Shown here piece by piece: positions 9,205-17,928 of a stretch of DNA of 64,000 nt; positions within the stretch are counted from its first letter, which is position 1; the number at the start of each line of letters is the position of its first letter. The notes beneath the pieces are model-generated. The model was not told the DNA's origin, made no database searches, and saw only the letters and a program-made list of their open reading frames with translations. The DNA comes from Tindallia californiensis (GTDB taxonomy: Bacteria; Bacillota; Clostridia; Peptostreptococcales; Tindalliaceae): positions 62,001-126,000 of the forward strand of contig NZ_FNPV01000010.1 of NCBI RefSeq assembly GCF_900107405.1, in the 5' to 3' direction. Both the position numbers and the translations under genes were made by a program.

Positions 9205-9735
9205 ATGAACAATAAAAACACAAGAGAACTCGTTTGGGGTGCCATGCTAATAGCCGTCGGAGTGGTATTGCCCATAGCTTTTCATGCGGTGGGAGGTGCG
9301 GGGCCGGTCTTCCTTCCCATGCATTTACCAGTGTTTTTTGCCGGAATAATGCTCAATCCCTATTTAGCCGGAGTCGTTGGGTTTTTAACTCCCTTCATTA
9401 GCAGTATGTTGACCGGCATGCCTCCTCTTTTTCCGATGATGCCGATTATGATGATGGAACTGGCAACCTACGGCTTTGTAACCAGCCATTTAGTTTATCA
9501 AAAAAACAGAAGGCTTCTTCCGGCCCTATGCATCAGCATGGTTGCCGGAAGAATGGTGGCAGGCTTTACGGTGTGGGGACTCAGCTGGTTTTTTGCGGTT
9601 GCTCTGCCGGGACCAATCCTCTTTCTTTCTGGAAGCATTCTTACAGGAATTCCGGGAATTCTGATTCAGCTTATCTTTATCCCTTCCGTGATAGGTATTA
9701 TATCTCTGCGAAAAAAAGAAGTGGGGTACCGGTAA
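9205..9735 (+). CDS. ECF transporter S component (substrate unknown)
   Basis: A small hydrophobic protein of 176 residues with about five to six membrane segments (ELVWGAMLIAVGVVLPIAF, VFFAGIMLNPYLAGVVGFLTPFISSML, MVAGRMVAGFTVWGL, IPGILIQLIFIPSVIGII). The proline-rich segment PMHLPVFFAGIMLNP followed by a GFLTPF motif is common in ECF S components, which bind a vitamin or metal and dock on a shared EcfAAT module. No EcfA or EcfT is nearby, so it is probably group II. Position after hypA suggests but does not prove a cofactor linked to nickel enzymes. AAGGAGGATCATC precedes the ATG. Confidence 0.7.
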   Translation: MNNKNTRELVWGAMLIAVGVVLPIAFHAVGGAGPVFLPMHLPVFFAGIMLNPYLAGVVGFLTPFISSMLTGMPPLFPMMPIMMMELATYGFVTSHLVYQKNRRLLPALCISMVAGRMVAGFTVWGLSWFFAVALPGPILFLSGSILTGIPGILIQLIFIPSVIGIISLRKKEVGYR

Positions 9736-10340
9736 TGACGAAAACAGAAAAAGAAAGAGCTTTTTTTAATGAAAAAGCGGCTACCTGGGATCAACAGGTG
9801 GTTCATAATCCTGAAAAAATTTCTGCCATTCTTGATACCATAGGCATTCAAAAAGGAGATAGAATATTAGACGTGGGATGTGGTACAGGGGTTCTAACAC
9901 CATATCTTTTGGAGAAACTGCAAGGGGAAGGATGGATTCTTGCTATGGATCTGGCGGAAGAAATGATAAAAAGAGCAAAAGAGAAATATTCAGATCCACA
10001 GATAGAATACCGAAGAGGAAATGTGCTGGAAGACCTGGAAGACGAAACCTTTCATCATATTATCTGTTACTCCATGTTCCCTCATTTTGAGAACAAAGAA
10101 GAAGCGATCCATCAGATGAAGAAGCACCTTAAAGAAAAAGGAACCCTTACCATTGCGCATAGTAACAGCCGGGAAGAAATTAACGGCGTCCATAAAAAAC
10201 AGGCCGCGACCATCGTGGCAGAAGATCGACTTCCTTCAGAAGAAACATTGACTGCTTTCGGGAAAGAAGTTGGCTTAGAAAAAGAACATGTTATTGACTC
10301 CTCCGAGTACTTCGTGGTGATGCTACGTAATACGGAGTAA
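9735..10340 (+). CDS. Class I SAM-dependent methyltransferase
   Basis: The ATG at 9735 overlaps the TAA of the S-component gene (TAATG), so the two are translationally coupled. The 201-residue product has motif I ILDVGCGTGVLTPYL (about residue 44), an acidic residue ending strand 2 (LAMDLAEEMI), and motif IV-like HHIICYSMFPHF. This is a Methyltransf_11/25-type Rossmann fold. The late part contains AHSNSREEINGVHKK, seen in small-molecule methyltransferases of clostridial cofactor loci. The substrate cannot be named. Confidence 0.8.
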   Translation: MTKTEKERAFFNEKAATWDQQVVHNPEKISAILDTIGIQKGDRILDVGCGTGVLTPYLLEKLQGEGWILAMDLAEEMIKRAKEKYSDPQIEYRRGNVLEDLEDETFHHIICYSMFPHFENKEEAIHQMKKHLKEKGTLTIAHSNSREEINGVHKKQAATIVAEDRLPSEETLTAFGKEVGLEKEHVIDSSEYFVVMLRNTE

Positions 10341-10358
10341 AGGAGAAGTTCCATTCCA

Positions 10359-10467
10359 TTGACAATCAAAAATTCCCGACAACTCCCGATAACTCCTGAT
10401 AGGATGTCGGGAGTTTTTTGATTAAAAAACTTTCCTTTCACGAATAAATTCCTATAAGGTATAATGA
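10359..10467 (+). repeat. 109-base repeat element, copy 1 (hairpin plus promoter-like end)
   Basis: This segment recurs at 19944-20052 with one difference (T at 10390, C at 19975). It begins TTGACAATCAAAA, contains arms AATCAAAAATTCCCGACA and TGTCGGGAGTTTTTTGATT that form a long stem, and ends CCTATAAGGTATAATGA. A second internal arm ACTCCCGAT/C can pair with the same 3' arm, so two alternative hairpins are possible. The inner hairpin followed by six T can act as a terminator for the methyltransferase gene. Confidence 0.85.
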
Positions 10468-10589
10468 GTGAGAGGGAGAAAGAAGTATCGGAAAGAGATA
10501 GATCATTTTTTGTCTCTTGAAAAAAGGCGATAATAACAACTACAAGTTCAGTAAAAGTATTGCAACTAAGGCTTAAATAGCGTATGACT

Positions 10590-11160
10590 GAATGATTATG
10601 CAGCCATTGCGATTAGTTCTAATACTAGCCAAGGTAACGGCAAAGATAACTCTTCTGGCAATACGATATTCACGCTTTGACATATGAACTTCCGTTGCGG
10701 TAAACTTTCTTAGTTGATTAGCGGAAGGGTCCAGGCCAAAACAAGCTAATAACTGCTTTGGTTTTTGAACGCACTGAAAACATCAATCTCGCACATGTTA
10801 GTTACAACTTAGAGGAAACCGACACTAAAAATTGAGTTAAGAAAACGAATCTGCTTAATAAACTTCTCAGAACTGTTATTGTCCATTAGAGCGTGAATTT
10901 GTTTTAAGACTGATTTGTAATAGCAGCATCAAGCTTCGCAATAAGCTCAATCTTCAATGAGATATTTAAATACACTTTCTAAGTTGTACCCGAAAACTTG
11001 TGCAGCTTTGGTGGCTCCAACTAGCTTATCGTATTTGATAGTAGCTTCCTTGATCCCCTCTCTAGAAGCTTCAGAAATTTTCTGGATTATAGTTTTTTTC
11101 TATGACTACGCAGTATTTAAACAAGCCCCCACCTTTATGGTAAGGAGCTTTTCTAATAAT
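10590..11160 (-). pseudogene. Decayed IS110-family transposase (C-terminal half)
   Basis: Read on the minus strand, the region gives, across several stops and frameshifts, EASREGIKEATIKYDKLVG, KQLLACFGLDPS-like and NQLRKFTATEVHMSKR, and finally RRVIFAVTLASIRTNRNG near 10620. The order (a short helical region, then GIDPS-like, then MSKRG..LRRALY..A..AIR) is that of the Transposase_20 domain of IS110/IS1111 elements. No intact frame remains and no ends were found. Apart from this relic and the repeat at 10359-10467, I see nothing between 10341 and 11167. Confidence 0.75.
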
Positions 11161-11167
11161 CATATAT

Positions 11168-12127
11168 TTAAACAACAACTTCTTTTGGCTTATTTTTCTT
11201 ATCTCTTTTGTTTTTCTTAGCTACATATGTTGTTAGTACAGGAACAAATAAAGCAGTTATAATGACAGAAGCTGCGACTTGTGCTGTGGCGATCTCTGCA
11301 GTAGCTTGCAAGCTTGGATCTGCTAATGCCACAGCCATTGGTGTAGCTACAGCATTTCCAGCCGTACTAGATGCTGCAGCACCAGCGACTCCTGATCCTC
11401 CAGAAGCTTTATCTGATAAAATACAAACACCTCCTGTAATCCCAACGGTCATTAACCCTAAAACAATACCAGGAACACCAGCTTGCACTAACATATTGAA
11501 GTTAATTCCTGTACCCAGTCCAAAAGCAAAGAATGGTATAAGCATACTACCGCCAGCCCCTAAAAAACTTCTCATTTCTTCATCTAAGTTTCCGATGATC
11601 ATACCTAGCACGATGGGTAATACCACGGCTACTAGCGTCATAAATGGAATTTGTGCAGCTCCAGCAGCCCCTAGTGCAACTAATGTAAAAAAAGGCCCAT
11701 CGTTAACTGAGATGATTGAAATTGCTCCAACATCTGTTTCATCCCCAAATTCTCCAGTTAAGGCAGCATAAAGACCACCATTAGTATTAGTCATGGCTGA
11801 AATAATCGCTAAAGGCGCTAAACCAAGAAAACCATTTTCTCCAAAAATGTGCTGAACTATTAATCCAGTAGATACACCCGCTATAAACTTTCCTATGGTA
11901 ATACTAAAACCTTTTTTTAAAGCTTTCGGTGCAGCATTGAATTTCATTTGAGAGCCCATAACAAATAGAAACACTCCCAAAATAGGCATAGCACCTCCTG
12001 CAATAGCTGTAGTGAATCCACCAATTTCTAATACCTCTGGATAAAAGGTATTGATAATGGCACCTACCAAAAGTGGGACTACCATTAGCCCTCCAGGAAC
12101 TTTTTCAATAGATTTTTTAATTTTCAC
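11168..12127 (-). CDS. 2-keto-3-deoxygluconate permease family transporter (KdgT-like)
   Basis: Family members import 2-keto-3-deoxygluconate or related acids with protons. The 319-residue product has about ten hydrophobic segments and the family pattern: [28 protein letters not shown] at the start, [37 protein letters not shown], and [22 protein letters not shown] near the end. The start is GTG 12127 behind GGGAGGT. It lies 436 bases downstream of the dehydratase pair on the same strand. Whether it carries deoxygluconate or the dehydratase substrate is open, because no KDG kinase or aldolase is in the window. Confidence 0.85.
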   Translation of the reverse strand: MKIKKSIEKVPGGLMVVPLLVGAIINTFYPEVLEIGGFTTAIAGGAMPILGVFLFVMGSQMKFNAAPKALKKGFSITIGKFIAGVSTGLIVQHIFGENGFLGLAPLAIISAMTNTNGGLYAALTGEFGDETDVGAISIISVNDGPFFTLVALGAAGAAQIPFMTLVAVVLPIVLGMIIGNLDEEMRSFLGAGGSMLIPFFAFGLGTGINFNMLVQAGVPGIVLGLMTVGITGGVCILSDKASGGSGVAGAAASSTAGNAVATPMAVALADPSLQATAEIATAQVAASVIITALFVPVLTTYVAKKNKRDKKNKPKEVVV

Positions 12128-12563
12128 CAGGTTTTTACCTCCCTTTCATTCATTAACCCTTTTCGTATGTTATCTAAAGCCGAATAATCTAGCGTGCCTA
12201 TTAAATTAAGTCAACACCATTGAAGTTCGATAACTCTTTATTTATGTCTTCAACGTGGAACATTCTGAAATTTCAAAATACAGCACTTAGTTTCTTGAAT
12301 TTTGTGAATCTTTTATGACACGTCTTGAAGTTGCGTAATAGACTCCTAGCTTTTATGTGTTGGCATGGTTTATTGAATCAAATTCGTAATATCCCAACAA
12401 TTTTTGTCATCTCTTAATATTTATCAAGTTAATTCACCATGCCAACATTAGCTAACTTTGAAACTATTGTCACCTTACAAAGATATCATAATAGGTTATC
12501 CACTTTGTCATTAATCAGTTACCAGATAAATAACGACCTTCCAATGTCGTCTTTTCCTTCTAA
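12128..12563. other. Intergenic region with a 12-base inverted repeat
   Basis: TGTTGGCATGGT (12358-12369) and its exact complement ACCATGCCAACA (12437-12448) stand 67 bases apart between the dehydratase and permease genes. No gene, no clear promoter and no terminator was recognised in the rest. Confidence 0.5.
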
Positions 12564-13721
12564 TTAAAAAGTTGGTGCGCTCTTATATATTGAAAACTCT
12601 CTATGGCCCAATTGTTCCGCTTTTGTATGTTTACCATTTGCAACACTTATTATTTCTTCAAAAATACCTTGTCCTACCTCTTCAATTGTTTTTGTGCCAG
12701 CTATAATTTCTCCAGCGTTAATATCTATGTTTGGCTTCATTCTTTCGAACGTATTGTTATTCCCAGTAATTTTAATAACTGGCGCCAGCGGATTTCCAGT
12801 TGGCGTTCCTCTACCCGTTGTAAATATAATAATTTGCGATCCACCTGCGACCATCCCTGATATTGATTCAATATCTTGCCCTGGTGTATCCATCACATGC
12901 AACCCTTTTTGAGTTGGAATTTCTGCATATTGTAATACATCTTGTACAGGAGCTGAACCAGCTTTGTGAATACATCCTAATGATTTTTCTTCAATAGACG
13001 TTAATCCTCCAACAATATTACCCGGCGTGGGTTGTCCCCCTCTTATATCTTCCCCCAGTGCTTTCGCTCTCTCTTCACAGTCACGTACAAGATCTAATAA
13101 TTTCTGCGAAACTTCTTCGTTTACAGCTCGACGTGCCAAAACATGTTCTGCTCCAATTAGTTCAGTAGTCTCAGAGAGCATAGAGGTACCACCCTTATCT
13201 ATTAAAATGTCAGATGCAATACCACAGGCTGGATTTGAAGCAAGTCCAGAAGTTGTATCTGACCCACCACACTCAATTCCTAATATTAGTTCACTAACAT
13301 CAATTTTTTCTCTCGTCTGCTGAGAAAGTATTTGCCCATATTCACGGGCTATTTCACATCCTTTAGCAAAAGCTCCCAAAGTACCACCTTCTTCTTGAAT
13401 AACAACTGTAGAAACAAGTTTTCCTGTTTCTTTTAATTCTTTTGCTACTTTATGAGGCTCAACTCCCTCGCAACCTAAACCAACAACAATGACCGCACCC
13501 GCATTTGGGTGTTTCCCTGCATTTACCAATGTCTTATAGGTTAATTTAGCATCTCCCGCTACTTGACAACAGCCAAACTGATTGTTTATTATAGTACATC
13601 CTTCTACCTTGGTAGCAATTTCAGTTGCTACCTGTGTTGAACAAACACTTGTTGGTAATAATAGTACATAATTTCGAATACCTGCTTTTCCGTCTGAACG
13701 CCTATAACCATTAAATTCCAT
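12564..13721 (-). CDS. UxaA-family dehydratase/lyase, large (C-terminal) subunit
   Basis: The 385-residue product matches the catalytic half of altronate/galactarate dehydratase: FNGYRRSDGKAGIRNYVLLLPTSVC, NNQFGCCQVAGD, ILGIECGGSDTTSGLASNPACG, MDTPGQDIESISGMVAGGSQIIIFTTGRGTPTGNP. These enzymes use an Fe-S or Fe2+ centre to eliminate water; the SuyB branch instead removes sulfite from (2R)-sulfolactate. The genes are split like suyAB, whereas the KdgT-like neighbour favours a hexonate, so I keep the name at family level. GGAGGTATTATCTT precedes the ATG. Confidence 0.88.
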   Translation of the reverse strand: MEFNGYRRSDGKAGIRNYVLLLPTSVCSTQVATEIATKVEGCTIINNQFGCCQVAGDAKLTYKTLVNAGKHPNAGAVIVVGLGCEGVEPHKVAKELKETGKLVSTVVIQEEGGTLGAFAKGCEIAREYGQILSQQTREKIDVSELILGIECGGSDTTSGLASNPACGIASDILIDKGGTSMLSETTELIGAEHVLARRAVNEEVSQKLLDLVRDCEERAKALGEDIRGGQPTPGNIVGGLTSIEEKSLGCIHKAGSAPVQDVLQYAEIPTQKGLHVMDTPGQDIESISGMVAGGSQIIIFTTGRGTPTGNPLAPVIKITGNNNTFERMKPNIDINAGEIIAGTKTIEEVGQGIFEEIISVANGKHTKAEQLGHREFSIYKSAPTF

Positions 13722-13751
13722 AAGATAATACCTCCATATTCTATTAGTAGT

Positions 13752-14045
13752 TTACAAATCTCCTCTTCCACGTGCACTTTCAACATTATGAACATGTACA
13801 TGATTTCCAATTTTTATTTCTTTTGTAGCTTTCCCTATGGATTCATTGTATTTAAGAACGTGTTCCCCTACAGCAACATCTCTTATAGCGAGCTTATGTC
13901 CAAAAGGAATATTATCATTTGCTACCACTTCTAATACTTCTTCACCTATAAACATCCTTACATTCTCACCTTTCTTCAAATCAACGGTAGCTGTAGCAAC
14001 GCTATCCGTCGCTGTAATCACAACAGCTTGTTTTTTCATGCGCAT
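13752..14045 (-). CDS. UxaA-family dehydratase/lyase, small SAF-domain subunit
   Basis: A 97-residue SAF-domain protein: KKGENVRMFIGEEVLEVVANDNIPFGHKLAIRDVAVGEHVLKYNESIGKAT, then a His-rich end IGNHVHVHNVES. In one-piece UxaA/GarD enzymes this is the N-terminal domain; as a separate chain it resembles SuyA. Two in-frame ATGs (14045, 14039) follow GGAGG at 14050-14054; either may be used. It is the first gene after a sigma-54 promoter and lies 30 bases from the large-subunit gene. Confidence 0.88.
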   Translation of the reverse strand: MRMKKQAVVITATDSVATATVDLKKGENVRMFIGEEVLEVVANDNIPFGHKLAIRDVAVGEHVLKYNESIGKATKEIKIGNHVHVHNVESARGRGDL

Positions 14046-14087
14046 TCATCCTCCTTGAGATTTAATTTTTTATCCACTTATTTATAT

Positions 14088-14103
14088 AGCAAAATTCATG
14101 CCA
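14088..14103 (-). promoter_or_regulatory. Sigma-54 (-24/-12) promoter of the dehydratase genes
   Basis: On the minus strand the sequence TGGCATGAATTTTGCT matches the consensus TGGCAYG-N4-TTGCW at every defined base. It lies about 43 bases before the small-subunit start and directly downstream of a gene for a sigma-54 activator, so control by that activator is the simplest reading. Confidence 0.88.
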
Positions 14104-14157
14104 TCAAGTATTTAATCAGCCATATCAAGGGTTTCCATAAATTTTATTTTCTGACAT

Positions 14158-14187
14158 AAAAAAACCACACAAATGTGTGGTTTTTTT
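14158..14187 (-). terminator. Intrinsic terminator of the sigma-54 activator gene
   Basis: ACCACAC and GTGTGGT form the stem, flanked by seven A and seven T, so it can work in both directions. It separates the activator gene from the sigma-54 promoter. Confidence 0.85.
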
Positions 14188-14206
14188 AAGCAGCAGCGCT
14201 GCTTAA
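14186..14206. promoter_or_regulatory. 21-base palindrome, candidate upstream activator site
   Basis: TTAAGCAGC and GCTGCTTAA are perfect complements around AGC. The site has no T-run of its own and its centre is about 100 bases upstream of the -24/-12 promoter, the usual place for an enhancer of a sigma-54 activator. It could also be part of the terminator structure. Confidence 0.5.
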
Positions 14207-14210
14207 TTAA

Positions 14211-16124
14211 TCACTTTAAGTATTTATCAACCGTAGAACGGTCCAATTCTAGGCGCCTTGCTGTGCGGCTTTTATTGTCGCCCTCCTCCTTCAGAATTTT
14301 TGTAATTACCTTTCTTTTTATATCTTTCATTGTTCCTTCTAATATATATTCGCTGTCATTTTTGTTTTCACCTATAAAATCGTTTTTTAATTCTTCCACC
14401 AAAAATTCTGCATCCCGTAAAGTAATATAATCACCTTTTGCTGATAGTACTAATCTTTCGATAATATTTTTTAGCTCCCTTACATTTCCCGGCCAAGTAT
14501 GTTGTATTAACAATGGCATGACATCTTCCGAAAATCCCTCTATTTGACGACCATATTTTTGATTAATAGATCTTAAAAAACACTTCGATAAATAAGCAAT
14601 GTCTTCTTGACGCTCTCTCAAAGGAATTGTCTGCAACTTTAGTACATTAAGACGATAATATAGATCCATTCTAAATGCTCCTTGTTTTACTTGTGCCTTT
14701 AGATCTAGATTAGTAGCAGCAATAATTCTAATGTCAACTGGAATTATTTTATCAGAACCTAAACGCATGATCTGTTTCTCTTCCAATACACGCAAAAGTC
14801 TTGCCTGAAGATTTTTATCCATTTCTCCCATCTCATCTAAAAAAATAGTCCCTTTGTGAGCTAACTCAAAGTGTCCTATTTTCCCACTTTTTTTCGCTCC
14901 TGTAAAAGCACCTTCCTCATAACCGAAAAGTTCACTTTCTAACAATTGTGATGATAAAGCCGCGCAGTTCACAGCAACAAATGGACCATCTTTTCGCGAG
15001 CTTAAGCTATGTATACTTTGAGCAAGTATTTCTTTTCCCGTACCGCTTTCTCCACAAATAAGAACCGTAGCATCGGTTTTAGCAAAGTCTTGTGCGATTA
15101 TTATGAGTCGTTTCATTTTTTTGTTTTTCGTTATAAAATCTTTAAAGTTGTATCTTGTAACTAAACCTTTAGCATAAAGTTTTTGACGAATCTTTTGTTC
15201 TGCGCCTTGAATAGCAGAAACATCTTGGAAGGTTGCCACAACACCTTTAACAGTTCCATTCACCATGATAGGTATGCGATTAGTCACAATATGACCACTG
15301 CCTACCTTTTGAATTTTTTGAATATCTCCACTTTTCTTCCTGATTACGTTCATTATTTCGGTATTGGAAATGATACTCGTCACAGGATGTCCTATAACTT
15401 CTTCCTTTTTGATTCCAAAAATTTTTTCAGCTATCGGGTTAATAACCGTAATAGTACCTTCTTCATCTGTTGCTAAGACTCCATCATTAACAAAATCTAA
15501 TACTGCTTCAAATCTTTTTCTTTTTTCTTTTTCTGTTTCTCTAACACTAGAAATATGAATAGCCTCTTCTATAGCCTGGATTATGGCTTCTTGCCCTGAT
15601 GTAATTAACTTTACGGCAATATTAAGCGATGGTAATTTGCTTATTATTGTTGTATCTCCAACAAGAGCCTCTATTTTATGGATAGAAACTAACTCATTTA
15701 CTTTGTTTTCAACATGAAGCCAGTCTATTTTAGCTTCATCATTAGGAATGATAATTTCTTGAATCGGTATCTCTAAAATTTCACTGATAGTCTGACAACC
15801 TTCTACAACATTTTTATAACCTACTACTCCGATAATGCTTTCATTCTTTCGGTAAGGATATAGACTTTTTAAGAGATCATGACCCGTTACTCTAACCTCA
15901 ACTACAGGAATACTCACATTTTGCCTAATAATAGATGCTGTTCCTCCACGACTAATAATAACTTGAGCGCCACTCATTTCTGCTTGTTTTGCTGGAACAA
16001 TACCTTCTTCTAAGTTACCTCTTTTAATGGTAATTTTAGTTTTTGTTTTTTTGCAAACTTTTTCTGTTAGTTTAAAAATCTCTTCATAAGGAGCGATAAA
16101 ACAAATCTTTTCCAGCTTCCTCAC
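14211..16124 (-). CDS. Sigma-54-dependent activator with PrpR-type sensor, PAS and Fis-HTH domains
   Basis: The 637-residue product has a PrpR_N-like sensor at 1-170 ([41 protein letters not shown]), a PAS domain near 200-310 ([29 protein letters not shown]), and a full AAA+ core: Walker A GESGTGKE (about 355), the sigma-54 contact GAFTGA (about 404), Walker [12 protein letters not shown], and [12 protein letters not shown] Fis-type HTH ends the protein ([21 protein letters not shown]). PrpR_N sensors bind small carboxylates. It is transcribed toward the dehydratase genes and probably activates them. The start is GTG 16124; AGAGAGG is very close to it, so the exact start is uncertain. Confidence 0.92.
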   Translation of the reverse strand: MRKLEKICFIAPYEEIFKLTEKVCKKTKTKITIKRGNLEEGIVPAKQAEMSGAQVIISRGGTASIIRQNVSIPVVEVRVTGHDLLKSLYPYRKNESIIGVVGYKNVVEGCQTISEILEIPIQEIIIPNDEAKIDWLHVENKVNELVSIHKIEALVGDTTIISKLPSLNIAVKLITSGQEAIIQAIEEAIHISSVRETEKEKRKRFEAVLDFVNDGVLATDEEGTITVINPIAEKIFGIKKEEVIGHPVTSIISNTEIMNVIRKKSGDIQKIQKVGSGHIVTNRIPIMVNGTVKGVVATFQDVSAIQGAEQKIRQKLYAKGLVTRYNFKDFITKNKKMKRLIIIAQDFAKTDATVLICGESGTGKEILAQSIHSLSSRKDGPFVAVNCAALSSQLLESELFGYEEGAFTGAKKSGKIGHFELAHKGTIFLDEMGEMDKNLQARLLRVLEEKQIMRLGSDKIIPVDIRIIAATNLDLKAQVKQGAFRMDLYYRLNVLKLQTIPLRERQEDIAYLSKCFLRSINQKYGRQIEGFSEDVMPLLIQHTWPGNVRELKNIIERLVLSAKGDYITLRDAEFLVEELKNDFIGENKNDSEYILEGTMKDIKRKVITKILKEEGDNKSRTARRLELDRSTVDKYLK

Positions 16125-16244
16125 CTCTCTGGCATATTAGAGTCTTAGCATAAAGTTATGAAAATTACTTAATTGAAGTTTTAAATACTAGTTTAGGAGT
16201 TCTTTTTAAAGTTAATATTGGTTAGAATGCTAAAACGTCCATTT

Positions 16245-17306
16245 TTAAGCAGTCAATTGGTCTAATTGTTGAAGCGAGCTCAGTTTTCTCCAAAAACTAT
16301 GCGTATTACGAGAAAAATCAGTAAGTAAACGCCCCTGCATCGCCTTTTTCAATACTCTTTTAACGTTGATGGCTGCCACTTTAAACGCGAACCACATTTT
16401 TGAGCGCAGAAAGCCACGGACAGGCATCTGGTCAACGTGGTATTTGCGTCGTAGCACGGAAGGGTTCTGTAAGCTCTGAGGCGTAATTTCTTTTTTAGGT
16501 TTAGCTGTGATGATTCCGCTGTTATTGGTGTGGGTCTGTTCTTCCATTACCCGGATCAGTAGAGAACCGGCTTCTGTGTGCTGGTGTTTTTTTGAGATCA
16601 GGTTCATCAGTTGTTTAGCATCTTCAATGGTCGCGGACAGGCGTTGGTTCATGTCTTCATGGCGCTGGTGATAGATTACCTGGTTTTTATGTTCTTCTTT
16701 CAGGTAGGCTTGCAAGTTTTGGTTCAGACTTGTTTCGCCTTCTTTGTCAAGTTGCTTTACCAGGTTGGCCACGCAGGTATATAGAATCTCCAGCCGGCTC
16801 ATTTTCTTGCTTCCAGAAGCGACCATCAAGCTGTCCATTCGCTTTAATGTAGGTTCGATCTTGAGGAATTTTCGAAAGGCTTCGCTTAAATGGATCATTT
16901 CATCTTTCAGCAAATCCTCACCAGTATTGCACTCGTAATGGTATAGTCGTTCTCGAAACCGGCTGATGGTACGGTCGCTGAAGGGTTGTTCCTGAAAGCT
17001 GGTGGTTCGCAACGCTACTTGAAACCGTATATCACACAGGATGGACTCCAGTAGTTCTTCATCTGTTAGGCCGAACAGTTCTTTAATGATTAATGCGCCA
17101 ATAATGGCATTAACAAGCGTGTTAGGCCGCGAAGCTGGATTGTCGCTGTAAAGAACGGCAAACCGCTTTTTGTTAATCACAGGGAATACGATATCAGAAA
17201 AACCGGCGGTCCAGGATTTCTCAACAAATTCTTTTACACGAGGCGGGAGATTGAGTAATGCATCTTTCATATTATTTTGTTGGACATCATTGGATTTGAA
17301 CGCCAT
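16245..17306 (-). pseudogene. IS1182-family transposase with in-frame internal deletion
   Basis: The start ATG 17306 has AAAGGTGG upstream. The N-terminal part is a normal IS1182/DUF772 segment (NTLVNAIIGALIIKELFGLTDEELLESILCDIRFQVAL, then FSDRTISRFRERL). A coiled region reaches ITPQSLQNPSV, and the sequence then jumps to the C-terminal block MPVRGFLRSKMWFAFKVAAINVKRVLKKA. The usual catalytic centre between these blocks is missing, and 353 residues is clearly shorter than the 450-550 of the family. The frame is open, so this is a clean deletion and the enzyme is almost certainly inactive. Confidence 0.78.
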
Positions 17307-17392
17307 AGAATCCACCTTTCCGAATCTGTTGAGGTGCTTCAATTATACCATAAACAAGGCGTTAAAGGTTGATATTTCAATATTTTTAAGAC

Positions 17393-17431
17393 TTTCTGCA
17401 AGTGTACTAAAAAAACTGTTTCTGTAAGTGT
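17393..17431. repeat. Paired 13-base repeats beside the IS1182 remnant
   Basis: TTTCTGCAAGTGT (17393-17405) and TTTCTGTAAGTGT (17419-17431) repeat 26 bases apart, upstream of the transposase remnant. They may be transposase-binding repeats of its end. I did not find a matching inverted copy on the other side. Confidence 0.45.
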
Positions 17432-17700
17432 TTAGGACTTTATGGTAGGCGGTTGGGTACGAAAAATATTTTTGACACCTTAACCATATTTTAACCAATT
17501 CTTAGACGGATTGCTAATCTATTAGAAGAAAGATCGGAATAATTTATAGATAAGGACTTGCGAATATACTATTCTTAAATTTCGGCCAATAACCAAAGTC
17601 AGAAAGACCAACCATGAAAAGTCAAGCATCAAATTGAAAAAAGATAGCAAATCATTTTGGTAATTTATGCATCGAGTAGATCAGCAAAGAGCAAATTCAA
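17432..17700. other. Intergenic region, nothing recognised
   Basis: AT-rich sequence between the IS1182 end and the GC-rich island. No gene or clear signal seen. Confidence 0.4.
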
Positions 17701-17770
17701 GACCTTGGGGATGCTGTTCCCAAAACTCCTGTCCTCGCCGGAAGGCAGGTGCCTGCATGGCAGCCCCCAT
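17701..17770 (+). ncRNA. GC-rich structured island, candidate small RNA (unidentified)
   Basis: About 70 GC-rich bases stand out from AT-rich flanks. Several stems are possible: TTGGG/CCCAA around 17705-17723; CCTGTC/GGCAGG around 17728-17749; the self-complementary GCAGGTGCCTGC; and CATGG/CCATG near the end. Some exclude each other. No known riboswitch consensus fits. The likely promoter of the receptor gene lies downstream of it, so it need not be part of that mRNA. Confidence 0.35.
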
Positions 17771-17791
17771 GAAAAACATACTATTGGCATA

Positions 17792-17819
17792 TTGTATAAC
17801 AAAAAATATATGATACAAT
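17792..17819 (+). promoter_or_regulatory. Probable sigma-A promoter of the first chemoreceptor gene
   Basis: TTGTAT, a 16-base spacer, then TACAAT preceded by TGA (extended -10), about 110 bases before the receptor start. Confidence 0.5.
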
Positions 17820-17928
17820 AGAAAAAATATTGCGTATTTAGAATGTTTTAGCTACTTAAATGAAAAGAATATTCAAAAAAATAGGCAATAAATGCGAATG
17901 ACTCAAAAGAGTCTGAAGGAGTGTTCTT

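Noticed and set aside
10957-11220. Plus-strand frame of 87 residues
   Set aside because: The opposite strand gives IS110 transposase blocks; this is their shadow.
11208-11771. Long plus-strand frame inside the permease gene
   Set aside because: It is the antisense of a well-supported KdgT-like protein, with alanine/threonine-rich shadow composition.
12357-12376. Second sigma-54 promoter (TGGCATG) before the permease gene
   Set aside because: The -12 element is missing at the required spacing and the orientation is wrong for the permease; only the 12-base inverted repeat was kept.
17701-17770. Fluoride (crcB) or cyclic-di-GMP riboswitch before the chemoreceptor
   Set aside because: The first hairpin loosely resembles the crcB start, but the 3' part does not fit, no GEMM consensus is present, and the likely promoter lies downstream of the island.
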